Assembly: GCA_913020495.1 (NCBI GenBank)
Contig: CAJWBJ010000011.1
Coordinates: 1-54,937, forward strand
DNA length: 54,937 bases
DNA from: an uncultured Oleiphilus sp.
GTDB taxonomy: Bacteria > Pseudomonadota > Gammaproteobacteria > Pseudomonadales > Oleiphilaceae
Direction of reading: 5' to 3'
Below are positions 19,122-28,018 of this stretch, piece after piece (the first letter of the stretch is position 1; every line of letters starts with the position of its first letter). Both the position numbers and the translations under genes were made by a program. The notes under the pieces are model-generated. The model saw only the letters and a program-made list of their open reading frames with translations, had not been told where the DNA came from and made no database searches.

Positions 19122-19796
19122 TTATAAGGCTTTGAGGGTTTCAACGCCAGAAGCAGAGCCGACAAACAGGCAATCAGCAGGCCTAATAGCAAAGAGCCCG
19201 TTCGTTACGACGCCTGTAATGTTATTAATCTGGGCCTCTAATTTGGTTGGTTCAATCATTTTTAAGTTATGAACATCCAAAATATGGTTGCCATTATCAG
19301 TAACAAAACCTTCGCGATAAACGGGGTCGCCACCAAGTTTAACAAGTTCTCGACCGACCAAACTACGAGCCATTGGAATGACCTCAACAGGAAGCGGGAA
19401 AGCCCCCAATAAGTCAACTTGTTTGGATTGATCGACAATGCACAAAAATTGCTTCGCAACAGCCGCTACAATTTTCTCACGCGTTAATGCGCCGCCGCCG
19501 CCTTTAATTAATTCTAAGCGCTCGTTTGTTTCATCTGCCCCATCAACATAGAATTCCATTTCATCAATTGAGCCTAAGTCGTAAACTGGAATACCGTGAT
19601 TTCTCAAGCGATCAGCAGTTGCTTCTGAACTGGCAACGGTTCCATCAAACAAATGTTTTATTTCGGCCAAGTGATCAATAAAATAGTTTGCTGTGGAGCC
19701 TGTGCCCACACCAATAATACTGTCACTATTCAATGTGGGCTTGATGTAATCTACTGCGGCTTGAGCTACAGCACTTTTTAGCTGGTCTTGATTCAT
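19122..19796 (-). CDS. rpiA: Ribose-5-phosphate isomerase A
   Basis: A 224-residue enzyme interconverting ribose-5-phosphate and ribulose-5-phosphate. Motifs are [16 protein letters not shown] (phosphate loop), [12 protein letters not shown] (catalytic Asp) and [16 protein letters not shown]. It is divergent from ilvA, the widespread rpiA-ilvA arrangement; the gap contains a short direct repeat TAGCACTA (19938 and 19949 region) of unknown meaning. It is probably transcribed with ppa. Confidence 0.97.
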   Translation of the reverse strand: MNQDQLKSAVAQAAVDYIKPTLNSDSIIGVGTGSTANYFIDHLAEIKHLFDGTVASSEATADRLRNHGIPVYDLGSIDEMEFYVDGADETNERLELIKGGGGALTREKIVAAVAKQFLCIVDQSKQVDLLGAFPLPVEVIPMARSLVGRELVKLGGDPVYREGFVTDNGNHILDVHNLKMIEPTKLEAQINNITGVVTNGLFAIRPADCLFVGSASGVETLKAL

Positions 19797-19990
19797 GAGG
19801 GCTCCAATGTGGTGGGTAAAATAGTAATTTTAATGGAGCGTATTATAAGCGCCGAATGATTAACAGAAAAGCGCTTTAGTTTTTCGTGCGAAACAAGTAT
19901 TTTCTATAGGCTGAGTAAACAGCCTATTTAATGTATTTAGCACTATCTAGCACTACTTTTGTTTAACGTGTGGGTTCAAGGAATAAGTCA

Positions 19991-21514
19991 ATGACCATAA
20001 ATCGATACATAAAAAAAATACTTGATGCACGCGTTTACGATGTTGCGATTGAGTCTCCCCTTACACATGCTCCCTTTTTATCGAAGCGCCTAGGCAATCA
20101 GATCTATTTAAAGCGAGAAGACTTACAGCCAGTTTTTTCTTTTAAATTAAGAGGTGCTTATAATCGTGCCCGGCTTCTGAGCGATGATGAAAAATCAGCG
20201 GGTATTATTGCAGCATCGGCAGGCAATCATGCTCAAGGTTTGGCGTTAGCGGCACAAAAATTAGGCATCAAGGCAACGATTGTGATGCCTAAAACGACAC
20301 CTGAAATTAAAGTAAACTCAGTAAAATCAAAAGGCGCGAGAGTCGTTTTACACGGAGATGCTTTTGATGAAGCAGCGGCCTACGCACATGAGCAGGTCAA
20401 AGAGAAAGGACTGATATACATTCCTCCTTATGATGATGAGGATGTAATCGCTGGGCAGGGGACTGTAGCAATGGAGATGTTGATGCAACATACCGCACCC
20501 ATTCATGCGGTATTTGTTCCAGTTGGCGGTGGTGGTTTGATTGCTGGTATGGCTGCTTATATTAAATACGTACGACCAGAAACAAAAATTATCGGTGTAG
20601 AGCCTGAAGATGCGGCTTGTTTAAAAGCGGCTTTGGCTAGCGGGCGCCGTGAGATTCTTGATGAAGTGGGTATTTTTGCAGAAGGGGTTGCCGTTAAACA
20701 AATTGGAGAGTTGCCATTTGAAATTGCGCAACAATGTGTGGACGAGGTTATTACCGTTAGTACGGATGAAATTTGTGCGGGTATTAAAGACATCTTTGAT
20801 GATACGCGAGCTATAGCTGAGCCTGCTGGCGCTGTGGGACTTGCCGGACTTAAAAAATATGTGGAGCGCGAGAAGGTTGAAAATGCAAACTTACTGACTG
20901 TGGTAAGTGGTGCTAACGTTAACTTTGATAGGCTGCGTTATATTTCTGAACGGACTGAAATAGGTGAAAAACGTGAAGCTATTCTGGCAGTAACGCTATC
21001 AGAAGAGCCTGGAAGTTATAAAAAATTCATTCAAGCGCTTCATAAAAGAAGTGTTACGGAGTTTAACTACCGTTATGCAGAGGGGTGTGATGCCCAAATT
21101 TTTGTAGGTGTACAGATTTCAGCTGGGGGGGAAGGGCGAGCACAAATTCTTTCTGAGTTGAGAGATCAAGGGTATGCCGTGCATGATTTAACTGATAACG
21201 AGATAGCCAAGAACCATATTCGACATATGGTTGGCGGAAGGTCAGCAGGTGTTGGAGACGAACAAGTTTACCGCTTTGAATTTCCTGAGCGTCCAGGAGC
21301 GTTGATGAAGTTCTTAAACTCTTTAGGAACTAAGTGGAATATATCAATGTTTCACTATCGTAATCATGGCTCGGCTTACAGTCGGGTTCTCATGGGGATT
21401 CAGGCTGGTAGAGAAGAAACAGATACCTTTAAAGCGATGCTTGATAAGGTTGGTTTTCGTTATTGGGATGAAACTGACAATGAGGCTTATCGTCTTTTTT
21501 TGAGAGAAACGTAG
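19991..21514 (+). CDS. ilvA: Threonine ammonia-lyase, biosynthetic
   Basis: A 507-residue PLP enzyme deaminating threonine to 2-oxobutanoate for isoleucine synthesis. The PLP lysine lies in FSFKLRGAYNRA, and the phosphate-binding loop reads PVGGGGLIAGMA. The C-terminal third contains two ACT-like regulatory repeats (REAILAVTLSEEPGSYKKF and VYRFEFPERPGALMKFLN), the site of isoleucine inhibition in relatives. The start is ATG 19991, with AAGGAA 7 nt upstream; a GTG at 19970 is rejected. No leader-peptide attenuator is seen upstream. Confidence 0.96.
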   Translation: MTINRYIKKILDARVYDVAIESPLTHAPFLSKRLGNQIYLKREDLQPVFSFKLRGAYNRARLLSDDEKSAGIIAASAGNHAQGLALAAQKLGIKATIVMPKTTPEIKVNSVKSKGARVVLHGDAFDEAAAYAHEQVKEKGLIYIPPYDDEDVIAGQGTVAMEMLMQHTAPIHAVFVPVGGGGLIAGMAAYIKYVRPETKIIGVEPEDAACLKAALASGRREILDEVGIFAEGVAVKQIGELPFEIAQQCVDEVITVSTDEICAGIKDIFDDTRAIAEPAGAVGLAGLKKYVEREKVENANLLTVVSGANVNFDRLRYISERTEIGEKREAILAVTLSEEPGSYKKFIQALHKRSVTEFNYRYAEGCDAQIFVGVQISAGGEGRAQILSELRDQGYAVHDLTDNEIAKNHIRHMVGGRSAGVGDEQVYRFEFPERPGALMKFLNSLGTKWNISMFHYRNHGSAYSRVLMGIQAGREETDTFKAMLDKVGFRYWDETDNEAYRLFLRET

Positions 21515-21545
21515 CTATTTGCATTATTTTCATACCAAACTGATG

Positions 21546-21595
21546 AACTTTCCATTAAAATCTGTGACTTAATGCAGGTTTTTAATGGAAAAGTT
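21546..21595 (+). repeat. AT-rich inverted repeat downstream of ilvA
   Basis: AACTTTCCATTAAAA (21546-21560) pairs with TTTTAATGGAAA-A-GTT (21580-21595) with one bulged base. An inner CTG/CAG adds three pairs. It is the longest stem in this part of the window, but has no T tract after it, so termination is uncertain. It could instead be a protein-binding dyad or an mRNA-end hairpin. Confidence 0.6.
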
Positions 21596-21646
21596 TAAAA
21601 ACTGTGCTATTTTTTTGATTAATATAGGTTTTACATTGAGGAATGC

Positions 21647-21799
21647 ATGAAACAGAAACCTGATGCCATGATTGCGCTTGTCGCGATTTTTTGTCTTGGC
21701 CTAGTGATCAGTGGTTTTTCATCTTTAGGGTTAAGTACTGATAAAAAAAGTACCGTGGTGAAGCAGCATCCAATTGAATTTTCTGCTAGTCGTTACTAA
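21647..21799 (+). CDS. Small single-pass membrane protein (unknown)
   Basis: A 50-codon frame starting MKQKPDAMIALVAIFCLGLV and ending FSASRY. It is preceded by TGAGGA four to five nt before the ATG. One hydrophobic helix (about residues 8-25) follows a short charged N-terminus, giving a plausible inner-membrane miniprotein. I do not recognise a family. It lies between ilvA and the convergent fau gene. The good ribosome site and helix support it; shortness is the main doubt. Confidence 0.55.
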   Translation: MKQKPDAMIALVAIFCLGLVISGFSSLGLSTDKKSTVVKQHPIEFSASRY

Positions 21800-21829
21800 T
21801 TTTTCTTATCTTTTAGAACTTCTGTAGCA

Positions 21830-22438
21830 TTAGCTTGTACGATAAGAGTGCTTATCAGTAATGATTGCAAATAGAGGGATGTCCCAGGCTTCAGTAGGGA
21901 GTTTTTCCTGTTTTTGAAGTTCATGAGCGAGACCAACTAATCTTGGTGAGCACTTGCTTTTTTTCTGTTTGAACTCGAAAGCCCTGTCATAAAATCCACC
22001 GCCCATTCCCATTCTGCTGCCATGCTCATCAAAGGCGACCAAAGGTAATAGCACTAAAGATAATAAACTGGGTGCAATACTTGGGCTATGTTTAAAGCTA
22101 GGCTCCAATATGCCGAAACGATTCTTCTGAAATATCGTCCTTGCGTTAACTCGACAAAATACAAGATGATTTTTTTTGATTGGGTGTAAAACGGGTAAAT
22201 AGAGTTGCTTCTTTCGTTTTAAGTAGTATGTCAGTAGCTCTTTCGGACAAATCTCACCATCATTGCCTAAGTATAAAGCAATGTACTTTGATCGAAGCAG
22301 TATCAAGCTCCTTTCTAAGTTTTTTCTAAGATTATTTCTTGCTGTTTTTTGTTGTTTCGGGGTAAGTGCTTGGCGCTGTGCTCTGATTTTTGCACGAAGT
22401 TGTTTTTTATCTAAACAAAGCTGGGGGGATGTAGTCAT
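21830..22438 (-). CDS. fau: 5-formyltetrahydrofolate cyclo-ligase
   Basis: A 202-residue enzyme of the 5-FCL family, which returns 5-formyl-THF to 5,10-methenyl-THF using ATP. Visible motifs are the N-terminal KKQLRAKIRAQRQAL and the C-terminal GSRMGMGGGFYDR nucleotide/folate loop. It lies downstream of 6S RNA on the same strand, exactly as ssrS-ygfA in E. coli, where both are transcribed together. Confidence 0.93.
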   Translation of the reverse strand: MTTSPQLCLDKKQLRAKIRAQRQALTPKQQKTARNNLRKNLERSLILLRSKYIALYLGNDGEICPKELLTYYLKRKKQLYLPVLHPIKKNHLVFCRVNARTIFQKNRFGILEPSFKHSPSIAPSLLSLVLLPLVAFDEHGSRMGMGGGFYDRAFEFKQKKSKCSPRLVGLAHELQKQEKLPTEAWDIPLFAIITDKHSYRTS

Positions 22439-22461
22439 TGGATTAATCTGTATAAATTAGT

Positions 22462-22647
22462 GCGCCCCGAAATGCCGTTATTGGATTAGGCCTTGAACCC
22501 GAAGTTCAAGGGGGTGATCGATGTAGGTAAATTAGGCTTTCCCATCAAGGAAAAATCCAAGGGGACTTGCACACATTACCTGAATCAATTACCAAAGTGT
22601 GATTATCGGCTCGAGGTCATATCCAACTCACCAACATTCCAGGACGC
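22462..22647 (-). ncRNA. ssrS: 6S RNA
   Basis: About 186 nt on the minus strand between zapA and fau, the conserved location. The closing ends pair: 5' GCGTCC then GGAATGT with 3' GCATTTC then GGGGCGC, plus TTGG/CCAA. GAGCCGATA and the hairpin CCTTGAAC-TTCG-GGTTCAAGG-like arm (forward 22491-22513) match conserved 6S elements. 6S RNA mimics an open promoter and sequesters sigma-70 polymerase in stationary phase. Ends are judged from pairing and could shift by a few nt. Confidence 0.92.
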
Positions 22648-22655
22648 AGGTTCAT

Positions 22656-22661
22656 AGTATA
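22656..22661 (-). promoter_or_regulatory. Candidate 6S RNA promoter -10
   Basis: TATACT on the minus strand (22661-22656) lies about 8 nt before the predicted 6S 5' end. The matching -35 (TTCTGT at 17 nt) is weak. Position relative to the RNA end is the main support. Confidence 0.5.
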
Positions 22662-22795
22662 AAAAAAAATCTTTAAAAACAGAAGTATTTACGAAAATAA
22701 ACAGAAAAATCACATGTCGACACAATAAATAAGTTGCCTAAAAGGATGAAGCCTGTTGCTACAACTAGACATCTTTCATAATAGGCTTGTTTACG

Positions 22796-23077
22796 TTATT
22801 TTTTTAAAGCTAAATCTAATTTATCACTTAAAGCTAATAAGATTTGTTGGTCTCCAAGCTGGTCGCTGTGCTTCTCAAGTAATTCATAAGTGATGTTAAG
22901 TGCAGCCATTACTGCGATGCGTTCAGTTCCATGAACTTTTCCAGAAGTTCGGATTTCGCGCATTTTTGTATCTAAGTGGCTAGCGGCACTTTCAAGTGTC
23001 GCTTGTTTATCTTTAGGGCAAGCAACCAAATAATCTTTTTCTAGAATTTTAACTTCGAGCGTATTTGCTTCGGACAT
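22796..23077 (-). CDS. zapA: Cell division protein ZapA
   Basis: A 93-residue protein with the ZapA pattern: an N-terminal globular part (VKILEKDYLVACPKDKQATL) followed by a long helix ending in LEKHSDQLGDQQILLALSDK, which would form the dimeric/tetrameric coiled coil. ZapA crosslinks FtsZ filaments at midcell. Its ATG overlaps the upstream gene stop in TAATG. 6S RNA and fau follow downstream on the same strand, confirming the locus. Confidence 0.92.
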   Translation of the reverse strand: MSEANTLEVKILEKDYLVACPKDKQATLESAASHLDTKMREIRTSGKVHGTERIAVMAALNITYELLEKHSDQLGDQQILLALSDKLDLALKK

Positions 23078-23283
23078 TAACTTTGCTCCAGTGATTTTAA
23101 GCGGCCAATCATGGATTCAATTTTATTCTTAGCCAGGTCATTTTTTTGCAGAAGCTTTATGCGTTCGCTGCTCCAATCATCTTGTTGTGCCTTTAATGCA
23201 GTATTATCAGATTCGAGCTTTTGGCAGTGCGCAAGTAACTGTTCCACTTTATCAGAAAATACTTTTATCTGGGATGAGTCCAT
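23077..23283 (-). CDS. TIGR02449-family coiled-coil protein (ZapB-like position)
   Basis: A 68-residue protein that is almost wholly a heptad-rich coiled coil (KVFSDKVEQLLAHCQKLESD and on). It fits the small TIGR02449 family found directly before zapA in many gammaproteobacteria. The one-base TAATG overlap with zapA implies translational coupling and probably a partner role at the divisome. A function like ZapB is inference from fold and position, not demonstrated. Confidence 0.78.
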   Translation of the reverse strand: MDSSQIKVFSDKVEQLLAHCQKLESDNTALKAQQDDWSSERIKLLQKNDLAKNKIESMIGRLKSLEQS

Positions 23284-23426
23284 TTTCGGTTCCTACAATC
23301 TTTTTTCAATATGAAAACTATAAATTGGCATTGCTTATGGGTCAATAGCATCGTGACTTATAGGGGGGGCTCCTAGTACAATTTGATAATTATTTTAATC
23401 ATCTCTTTATTTTAATGGGTTTTTAC

Positions 23427-24044
23427 ATGACAGATACACTCCCCCCTGAAGAATTACCAATAGATTCTGACTTTGATTGGCTCGCAAATGTTTATACTCG
23501 GCATGGCGCAATCAATCACCCAAGTGAACTTCATGGTCTCATTATCGGGGAAATGACAGGAAGTTTAAAGCGTACACCTGGTGATTGGATTGAATTAGTG
23601 CTTGAACATATGGGGGTGGACTCGTTAAATAGTGACCAACAAGCGCATGTGGCTGAGGACCTTATTGCTTTTTACCATAAGGTAAATGAAGCCATTGAAA
23701 AAGATTCAAGTAGTTTTAACCTGTTATTACCTGACGATGACTACGCACTTACTGAGCGAGTGGAGTCTCTAACTTTATGGGTTCGAGGTTTTCTTGAAGG
23801 TGTATCAATTGCTGCCAGTGAAAAGCTTTCAAAATTAGACAGTGAGCTAGAAGAAATTATCAGAGACTTAGTTGAAATATGTAATTTAGATGTGCGAGTT
23901 GAAGCAGGCGAGGCTGGTGAAAGAGAATTTGTTGAAATTTATGAATATGTACGAGTCTGTGTGCTTAACCTATATGCTGAATTTAATACGCCTGAAATAT
24001 CTGGAGATACTAAAAACTCCCCAGATACGCCAACCCTGCATTAA
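23427..24044 (+). CDS. UPF0149 family protein (YgfB-like)
   Basis: A 205-residue acidic, helical protein with the YgfB/UPF0149 core: a segment with SELHGLIIGEMTG near residue 35 and WVRGFLEGVS in the middle, then EIYEYVRVCVLNLYAEF at the end. Its position next to zapA, divergent from it and upstream of pepP-ubiH-ubiI, matches E. coli ygfB. The family has no established enzymatic role. ATG 23427 is preferred over ATG 23415; both Shine-Dalgarno contexts are weak. Confidence 0.85.
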   Translation: MTDTLPPEELPIDSDFDWLANVYTRHGAINHPSELHGLIIGEMTGSLKRTPGDWIELVLEHMGVDSLNSDQQAHVAEDLIAFYHKVNEAIEKDSSSFNLLLPDDDYALTERVESLTLWVRGFLEGVSIAASEKLSKLDSELEEIIRDLVEICNLDVRVEAGEAGEREFVEIYEYVRVCVLNLYAEFNTPEISGDTKNSPDTPTLH

Positions 24045-24106
24045 ACATGATGTATCTGACATAGCTAAACAATACTAACTAATCATAACGACAGTGCTAA
24101 CTTGCC

Positions 24107-25423
24107 ATGACTAATAAAGAATTTGCTCTTAGACGAAGTTATTTAGCGGAACAGATGGGAGAAGGCACAATTGCCATTTTGCCATCCTCCTCAGTTAAAA
24201 ACCGGAACCGCGATGTAGACCACCATTTTCGGCAAGACAGTGACTTTCATTATCTAACTGGCTTTAATGAGCCTGAATCTGTTTTAGTGATCATTCCCGG
24301 TAGAAAGTACGGTGAAACCATTTTATTTTGTCGTGAGCGTGACCCAAGCAAAGAAATGTGGGATGGATTTATTGCAGGCCCAGATCGAGTGACTGATATT
24401 CTGGGGGTGGATGATGCTTTCCCGATTGGTGATATCGATGATATTTTACCAGGAATGATTGAAGGCACTGACAAAGTTTATTACTCCATGGGTTTGGATG
24501 CTCAGTTTGATAGCCAAGTAATGGAATGGATTAATGTTATCCGAAGTAAAGTGCGTAGTGGGGCGCACCCACCAGGCGAGTTTGTAGCTTTGGAGCATGC
24601 CTTACATGAATTGCGCTTATTTAAAAGTGCTGCTGAAATCAAGAATATGGAGCGTTCTGCAGAAATTGCTGCTCAAGGGCACATTAAAGCGATGGAAGTT
24701 TGTCGTGCAGGTTTGTTTGAGTACCATCTAGAATCCTCGATTATTCATTCATTTATGAATGCAGGCTCTCGCTTCGTCGCATATCCTTCTATTGTGGGTA
24801 GTGGTGATAATGGCTGTACTTTACATTATATTGATAACCATTCAGAACTTAAAAATGGCGACCTGGTGCTTATCGATGCTGGTTGCGAAGTAGAGTGTTA
24901 TGCTTCCGATATTACGCGTACTTTCCCGGTTAGTGGTAAGTTTAGTAAAGAGCAAGCCGCGCTTTATCAAATAGTGCTGGATGCACAATTGGCAGCCATT
25001 GCAGAAGTTAAACCCGGTAATCATTGGAATCATCCTCATGAGGCTGCGGTTAAAATTATTGCTAATGGTCTGATTGAGTTAGGTTTATTGTCTGGGTCCT
25101 TAGAGGATGCGATAAAAAATGAAACCTATAAGAAGTTTTATATGCACAGAACTGGGCACTGGCTAGGTCTTGATGTGCATGATGTCGGTGAATATAAAGT
25201 TGACGGTGAATGGCGGTTGCTCGAATCTGGCATGGTGTTAACGGTTGAGCCCGGCATTTACATATCGCCTACCTGTACAGATGTTCCAAAAAAATGGCGT
25301 GGTATCGGTATTCGAATTGAAGATGATGTCGTGGTAACCAAAACATCAAATAAAGTACTTTCTAAATCAGCGCCTAAAACGATTGATGAGATTGAGTCTT
25401 TGATGGCGAGGAGCTGCAAATAG
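24107..25423 (+). CDS. pepP: Xaa-Pro aminopeptidase II
   Basis: A 438-residue M24 metallopeptidase that removes N-terminal residues preceding proline. The N-terminal aminopeptidase P domain has DFHYLTGFNEPESVLV. The catalytic pita-bread domain shows the dimetal ligands in LVLIDAGCEVECYASDITRT (two Asp), HRTGHWLGLDVHDVG (His), VEPGIYI (Glu) and GIGIRIEDDV (Glu). Length equals E. coli PepP (441). Its stop TAG shares its last base with the GTG of ubiH. Confidence 0.96.
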   Translation: MTNKEFALRRSYLAEQMGEGTIAILPSSSVKNRNRDVDHHFRQDSDFHYLTGFNEPESVLVIIPGRKYGETILFCRERDPSKEMWDGFIAGPDRVTDILGVDDAFPIGDIDDILPGMIEGTDKVYYSMGLDAQFDSQVMEWINVIRSKVRSGAHPPGEFVALEHALHELRLFKSAAEIKNMERSAEIAAQGHIKAMEVCRAGLFEYHLESSIIHSFMNAGSRFVAYPSIVGSGDNGCTLHYIDNHSELKNGDLVLIDAGCEVECYASDITRTFPVSGKFSKEQAALYQIVLDAQLAAIAEVKPGNHWNHPHEAAVKIIANGLIELGLLSGSLEDAIKNETYKKFYMHRTGHWLGLDVHDVGEYKVDGEWRLLESGMVLTVEPGIYISPTCTDVPKKWRGIGIRIEDDVVVTKTSNKVLSKSAPKTIDEIESLMARSCK

Positions 25424-26670
25424 TGGTCAAAGCGCTTGATATGCTTGAAAACGAGGCTGAATTTGATGTTGTGATCGTGGGCGCAGGTATGGTGGGAGCC
25501 AGTACCGCATTGGGTGTGTCTGACTTAGGTTTAAGTGTTTTATTGATAGATTCTTTTGCTTTTCAGAGCACGATGCCTGACTACACGCCAAGTTATGATG
25601 CTCGTTCAACGGCTATTTCATGGGGCAGTCGGGATATTTTAAACCAGTTGAATGTTTGGGCGGATGTCAGTGATCATGCCAGCCCCATATCTCATGTTCA
25701 CGTCTCTGAAAAAGGGCGGTTTGGTGTGACTCGTATGAGTGCTGATGAGCTAAAACGTGAAGCATTAGGTTACGTTGTTCCCAATCAATGGTTGGGGCAA
25801 TGCCTATTAAAGAAAATTGAAGAACAACAAATTCCTTTGTGCGCACCTGCTAAAGTGACAAGTATTCATTCAGTTGACGGCCGACAGTTGATTTGTCTAG
25901 AGGCGAAAGATGCTTCAACGGCAAGATCAAAGAATATTAGTGCACGTTTAATTATTATTGCTGACGGAACCTGCTCATCAACGGCAGGTTTACTCGGTAT
26001 TGAAAATGATGTTGAACAATATGGCCAGCATGCACTGATTGCTAATATTACGACGGAATTACCTAATGATGGCGTTGCATATGAACGTTTCACCTCAGGT
26101 GGCCCATTAGCGTTATTACCACTAACAGAAAGAAGCAGTGCTCTAGTCTGGACCCATGATAGTGAGAGTATTCAAACCTTTTTAGATATGAGTGATGACG
26201 TATTTTGCCAAGCGCTTCAAGATGCTTTTGGTGAGCGTTTGGGCCGAATAACTCGGTGTGGCGCACGGAATTCCTATCCACTTAGATTGGTACGCGCGAA
26301 AGAGCAATACCGTCCAGGAATACTATTGCTTGGGAATGCCGCTCATAGTTTGCATCCTGTTGCGGGTCAGGGGTTTAACCTTGCTCTCAGAGGCGTATCC
26401 ACCTTTTTGGAAACCTTGAAAAAAGTCGAGTTGATTCAAGGTGATATAGGTGAGATAAGTATCCTCAAAGGACTGAGTGATGAGCGCGCGAAAGACCAAG
26501 CTACGACTATTTTATTTAGTGACCAGGTTGTGAAAGTATTTGGTCACTCATCGTTGCTGGTAGGTTTGGCCCGTGATATGGGATTAATCGCTTTAAATAA
26601 TTTCCCGATGCTTAAATCTGTTTTTGCGAGTCAGGCAATGGGGTTGGCAGGTAAGAAAGCACGTTTTTAA
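25423..26670 (+). CDS. ubiH: 2-octaprenyl-6-methoxyphenol hydroxylase
   Basis: A 415-residue FAD-dependent aromatic monooxygenase of ubiquinone synthesis. It has the dinucleotide-binding GxGxxG (VVIVGAGMVGAS), the middle motif ADGTCSSTAGLLG, and the C-terminal flavin motif LLLGNAAHSLHPVAGQGFNL. The start is GTG 25423, with AGGAG 9 nt upstream and a one-base overlap with pepP; ATG 25441 is an alternative. The pepP-ubiH-ubiI order assigns it to UbiH. Confidence 0.92.
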   Translation: MVKALDMLENEAEFDVVIVGAGMVGASTALGVSDLGLSVLLIDSFAFQSTMPDYTPSYDARSTAISWGSRDILNQLNVWADVSDHASPISHVHVSEKGRFGVTRMSADELKREALGYVVPNQWLGQCLLKKIEEQQIPLCAPAKVTSIHSVDGRQLICLEAKDASTARSKNISARLIIIADGTCSSTAGLLGIENDVEQYGQHALIANITTELPNDGVAYERFTSGGPLALLPLTERSSALVWTHDSESIQTFLDMSDDVFCQALQDAFGERLGRITRCGARNSYPLRLVRAKEQYRPGILLLGNAAHSLHPVAGQGFNLALRGVSTFLETLKKVELIQGDIGEISILKGLSDERAKDQATTILFSDQVVKVFGHSSLLVGLARDMGLIALNNFPMLKSVFASQAMGLAGKKARF

Positions 26671-26686
26671 GAAGAGCAAATATAGA

Positions 26687-27952
26687 ATGACGAAAATTGA
26701 AATGGTTGGTGCTCAAGAGAGTAATATTCAATATGTCGATATCGCAATAATGGGGGCGGGAATGGTCGGTACTGCTTTGGCGGCCGCTATGAAAACTTCT
26801 TCGCTCTCGATTGCCATTATTGATGCACAAGAAGGCGGACTCTTACAAGCATCAACCTCAGCCTCGAGTTCAGTTGAAAATTTTAAACCTCGTGTTAGTG
26901 CGCTAACTTTCGCCTCCAAAACCTTATTAACAACTGTGGGGGCATGGCAGAATATTGAAACGCAACAGCTCATGCCATACCAGAAAATGAGTGTGTGGGA
27001 TGAGCTTGGTTCGGCGCAAATTAATTTTGATGCAGCGGAATTATATTGTGATGAATTGGGTTTTATCGTCGAAAATCAAACTATCGTGTCAGCATTGCAT
27101 CAGAGCATTCATGAGCAAGCTAATTTATCAAGCTTTTATGGTTGTTCATTAAAAAGTATCTCGCCTAGTACCAAGACAAAAGATGCCCATATACTCACTT
27201 TAAGTGATGGTCAAAATATTCATTGTGACTTATTAATTGCAGCTGATGGTGCAAACTCCAAAGTTCGAAATGCGATGAATATGGCAACACGAGAGTGGGA
27301 TTACCAGCACCACGCAATCGTCGCGACAGTTGAAACTGAAAAAGCACATCAAACTGTAGCAAGGCAGCGCTTCAGTGAGTCGGGGCCTTTAGCATTTCTG
27401 CCCTTACAAGATGCGAACTCATCAGGAAAATTCTGTTCGATTGTTTGGTCGGTCAAGCCAGACAGGGCTGAAAAACTCATGTCTCAAAACGATGAGCAAT
27501 TTCAGCAGAGTCTAGAGTTGGAATTTGAATCACGCTTAGGAAAAATAGAAAAAATCTCCAAGCGTTTTAGTTATCCCTTACGACAACGTCATGCGAAATC
27601 ATACGTGAAGCCCGGTGTGGTGTTAGTTGGAGATGCAGCACATACGATACATCCCTTGGCAGGTCAGGGTGTAAACCTAGGGTTTAAAGATGTTCAAGCT
27701 TTGAGTCAAATACTTATGCAAGCAGGTCGAGAGAGTATTCCTGTTAATCACTCCAGCTTACTGAACCGGTACAATAGGCAGCGTCAGGGTGATAATTTAC
27801 TTATGATGGGAGTCATGGAAGGCTTTAAACGTTTATTTGAGCAAAAAGACCCGCTTGTTCGCTGGTTACGTAATACCGGCCTTAGCTGGGTAGACCAACA
27901 AGGTTTTATAAAGAAACAACTCGTTCAACGAGCGATGGGTATAAACACTTAA
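26687..27952 (+). CDS. ubiI: UbiI/VisC-type ubiquinone hydroxylase
   Basis: A 421-residue FAD monooxygenase paralogous to the upstream gene. The GxGxxG reads IAIMGAGMVGTALAA and the flavin motif reads VLVGDAAHTIHPLAGQGVNL; DLLIAADGANSKVR lies between. Order after ubiH and the C-terminal features suggest UbiI, which hydroxylates C5 of the ring; UbiF (C6) cannot be excluded. ATG 26687, 16 nt after ubiH, is preferred over an upstream frame overlapping ubiH. Confidence 0.87.
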   Translation: MTKIEMVGAQESNIQYVDIAIMGAGMVGTALAAAMKTSSLSIAIIDAQEGGLLQASTSASSSVENFKPRVSALTFASKTLLTTVGAWQNIETQQLMPYQKMSVWDELGSAQINFDAAELYCDELGFIVENQTIVSALHQSIHEQANLSSFYGCSLKSISPSTKTKDAHILTLSDGQNIHCDLLIAADGANSKVRNAMNMATREWDYQHHAIVATVETEKAHQTVARQRFSESGPLAFLPLQDANSSGKFCSIVWSVKPDRAEKLMSQNDEQFQQSLELEFESRLGKIEKISKRFSYPLRQRHAKSYVKPGVVLVGDAAHTIHPLAGQGVNLGFKDVQALSQILMQAGRESIPVNHSSLLNRYNRQRQGDNLLMMGVMEGFKRLFEQKDPLVRWLRNTGLSWVDQQGFIKKQLVQRAMGINT

Positions 27953-28018
27953 ACACTAGCAGAAAGTAATATGCTTTCTTACAAATATAGAATCTGCTGA
28001 ATACAGGGAACTATTTTT

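Noticed and set aside
19938-19957. Direct repeat TAGCACTA upstream of ilvA as an operator
   Set aside because: Only two short copies close together; no known regulator site matches.
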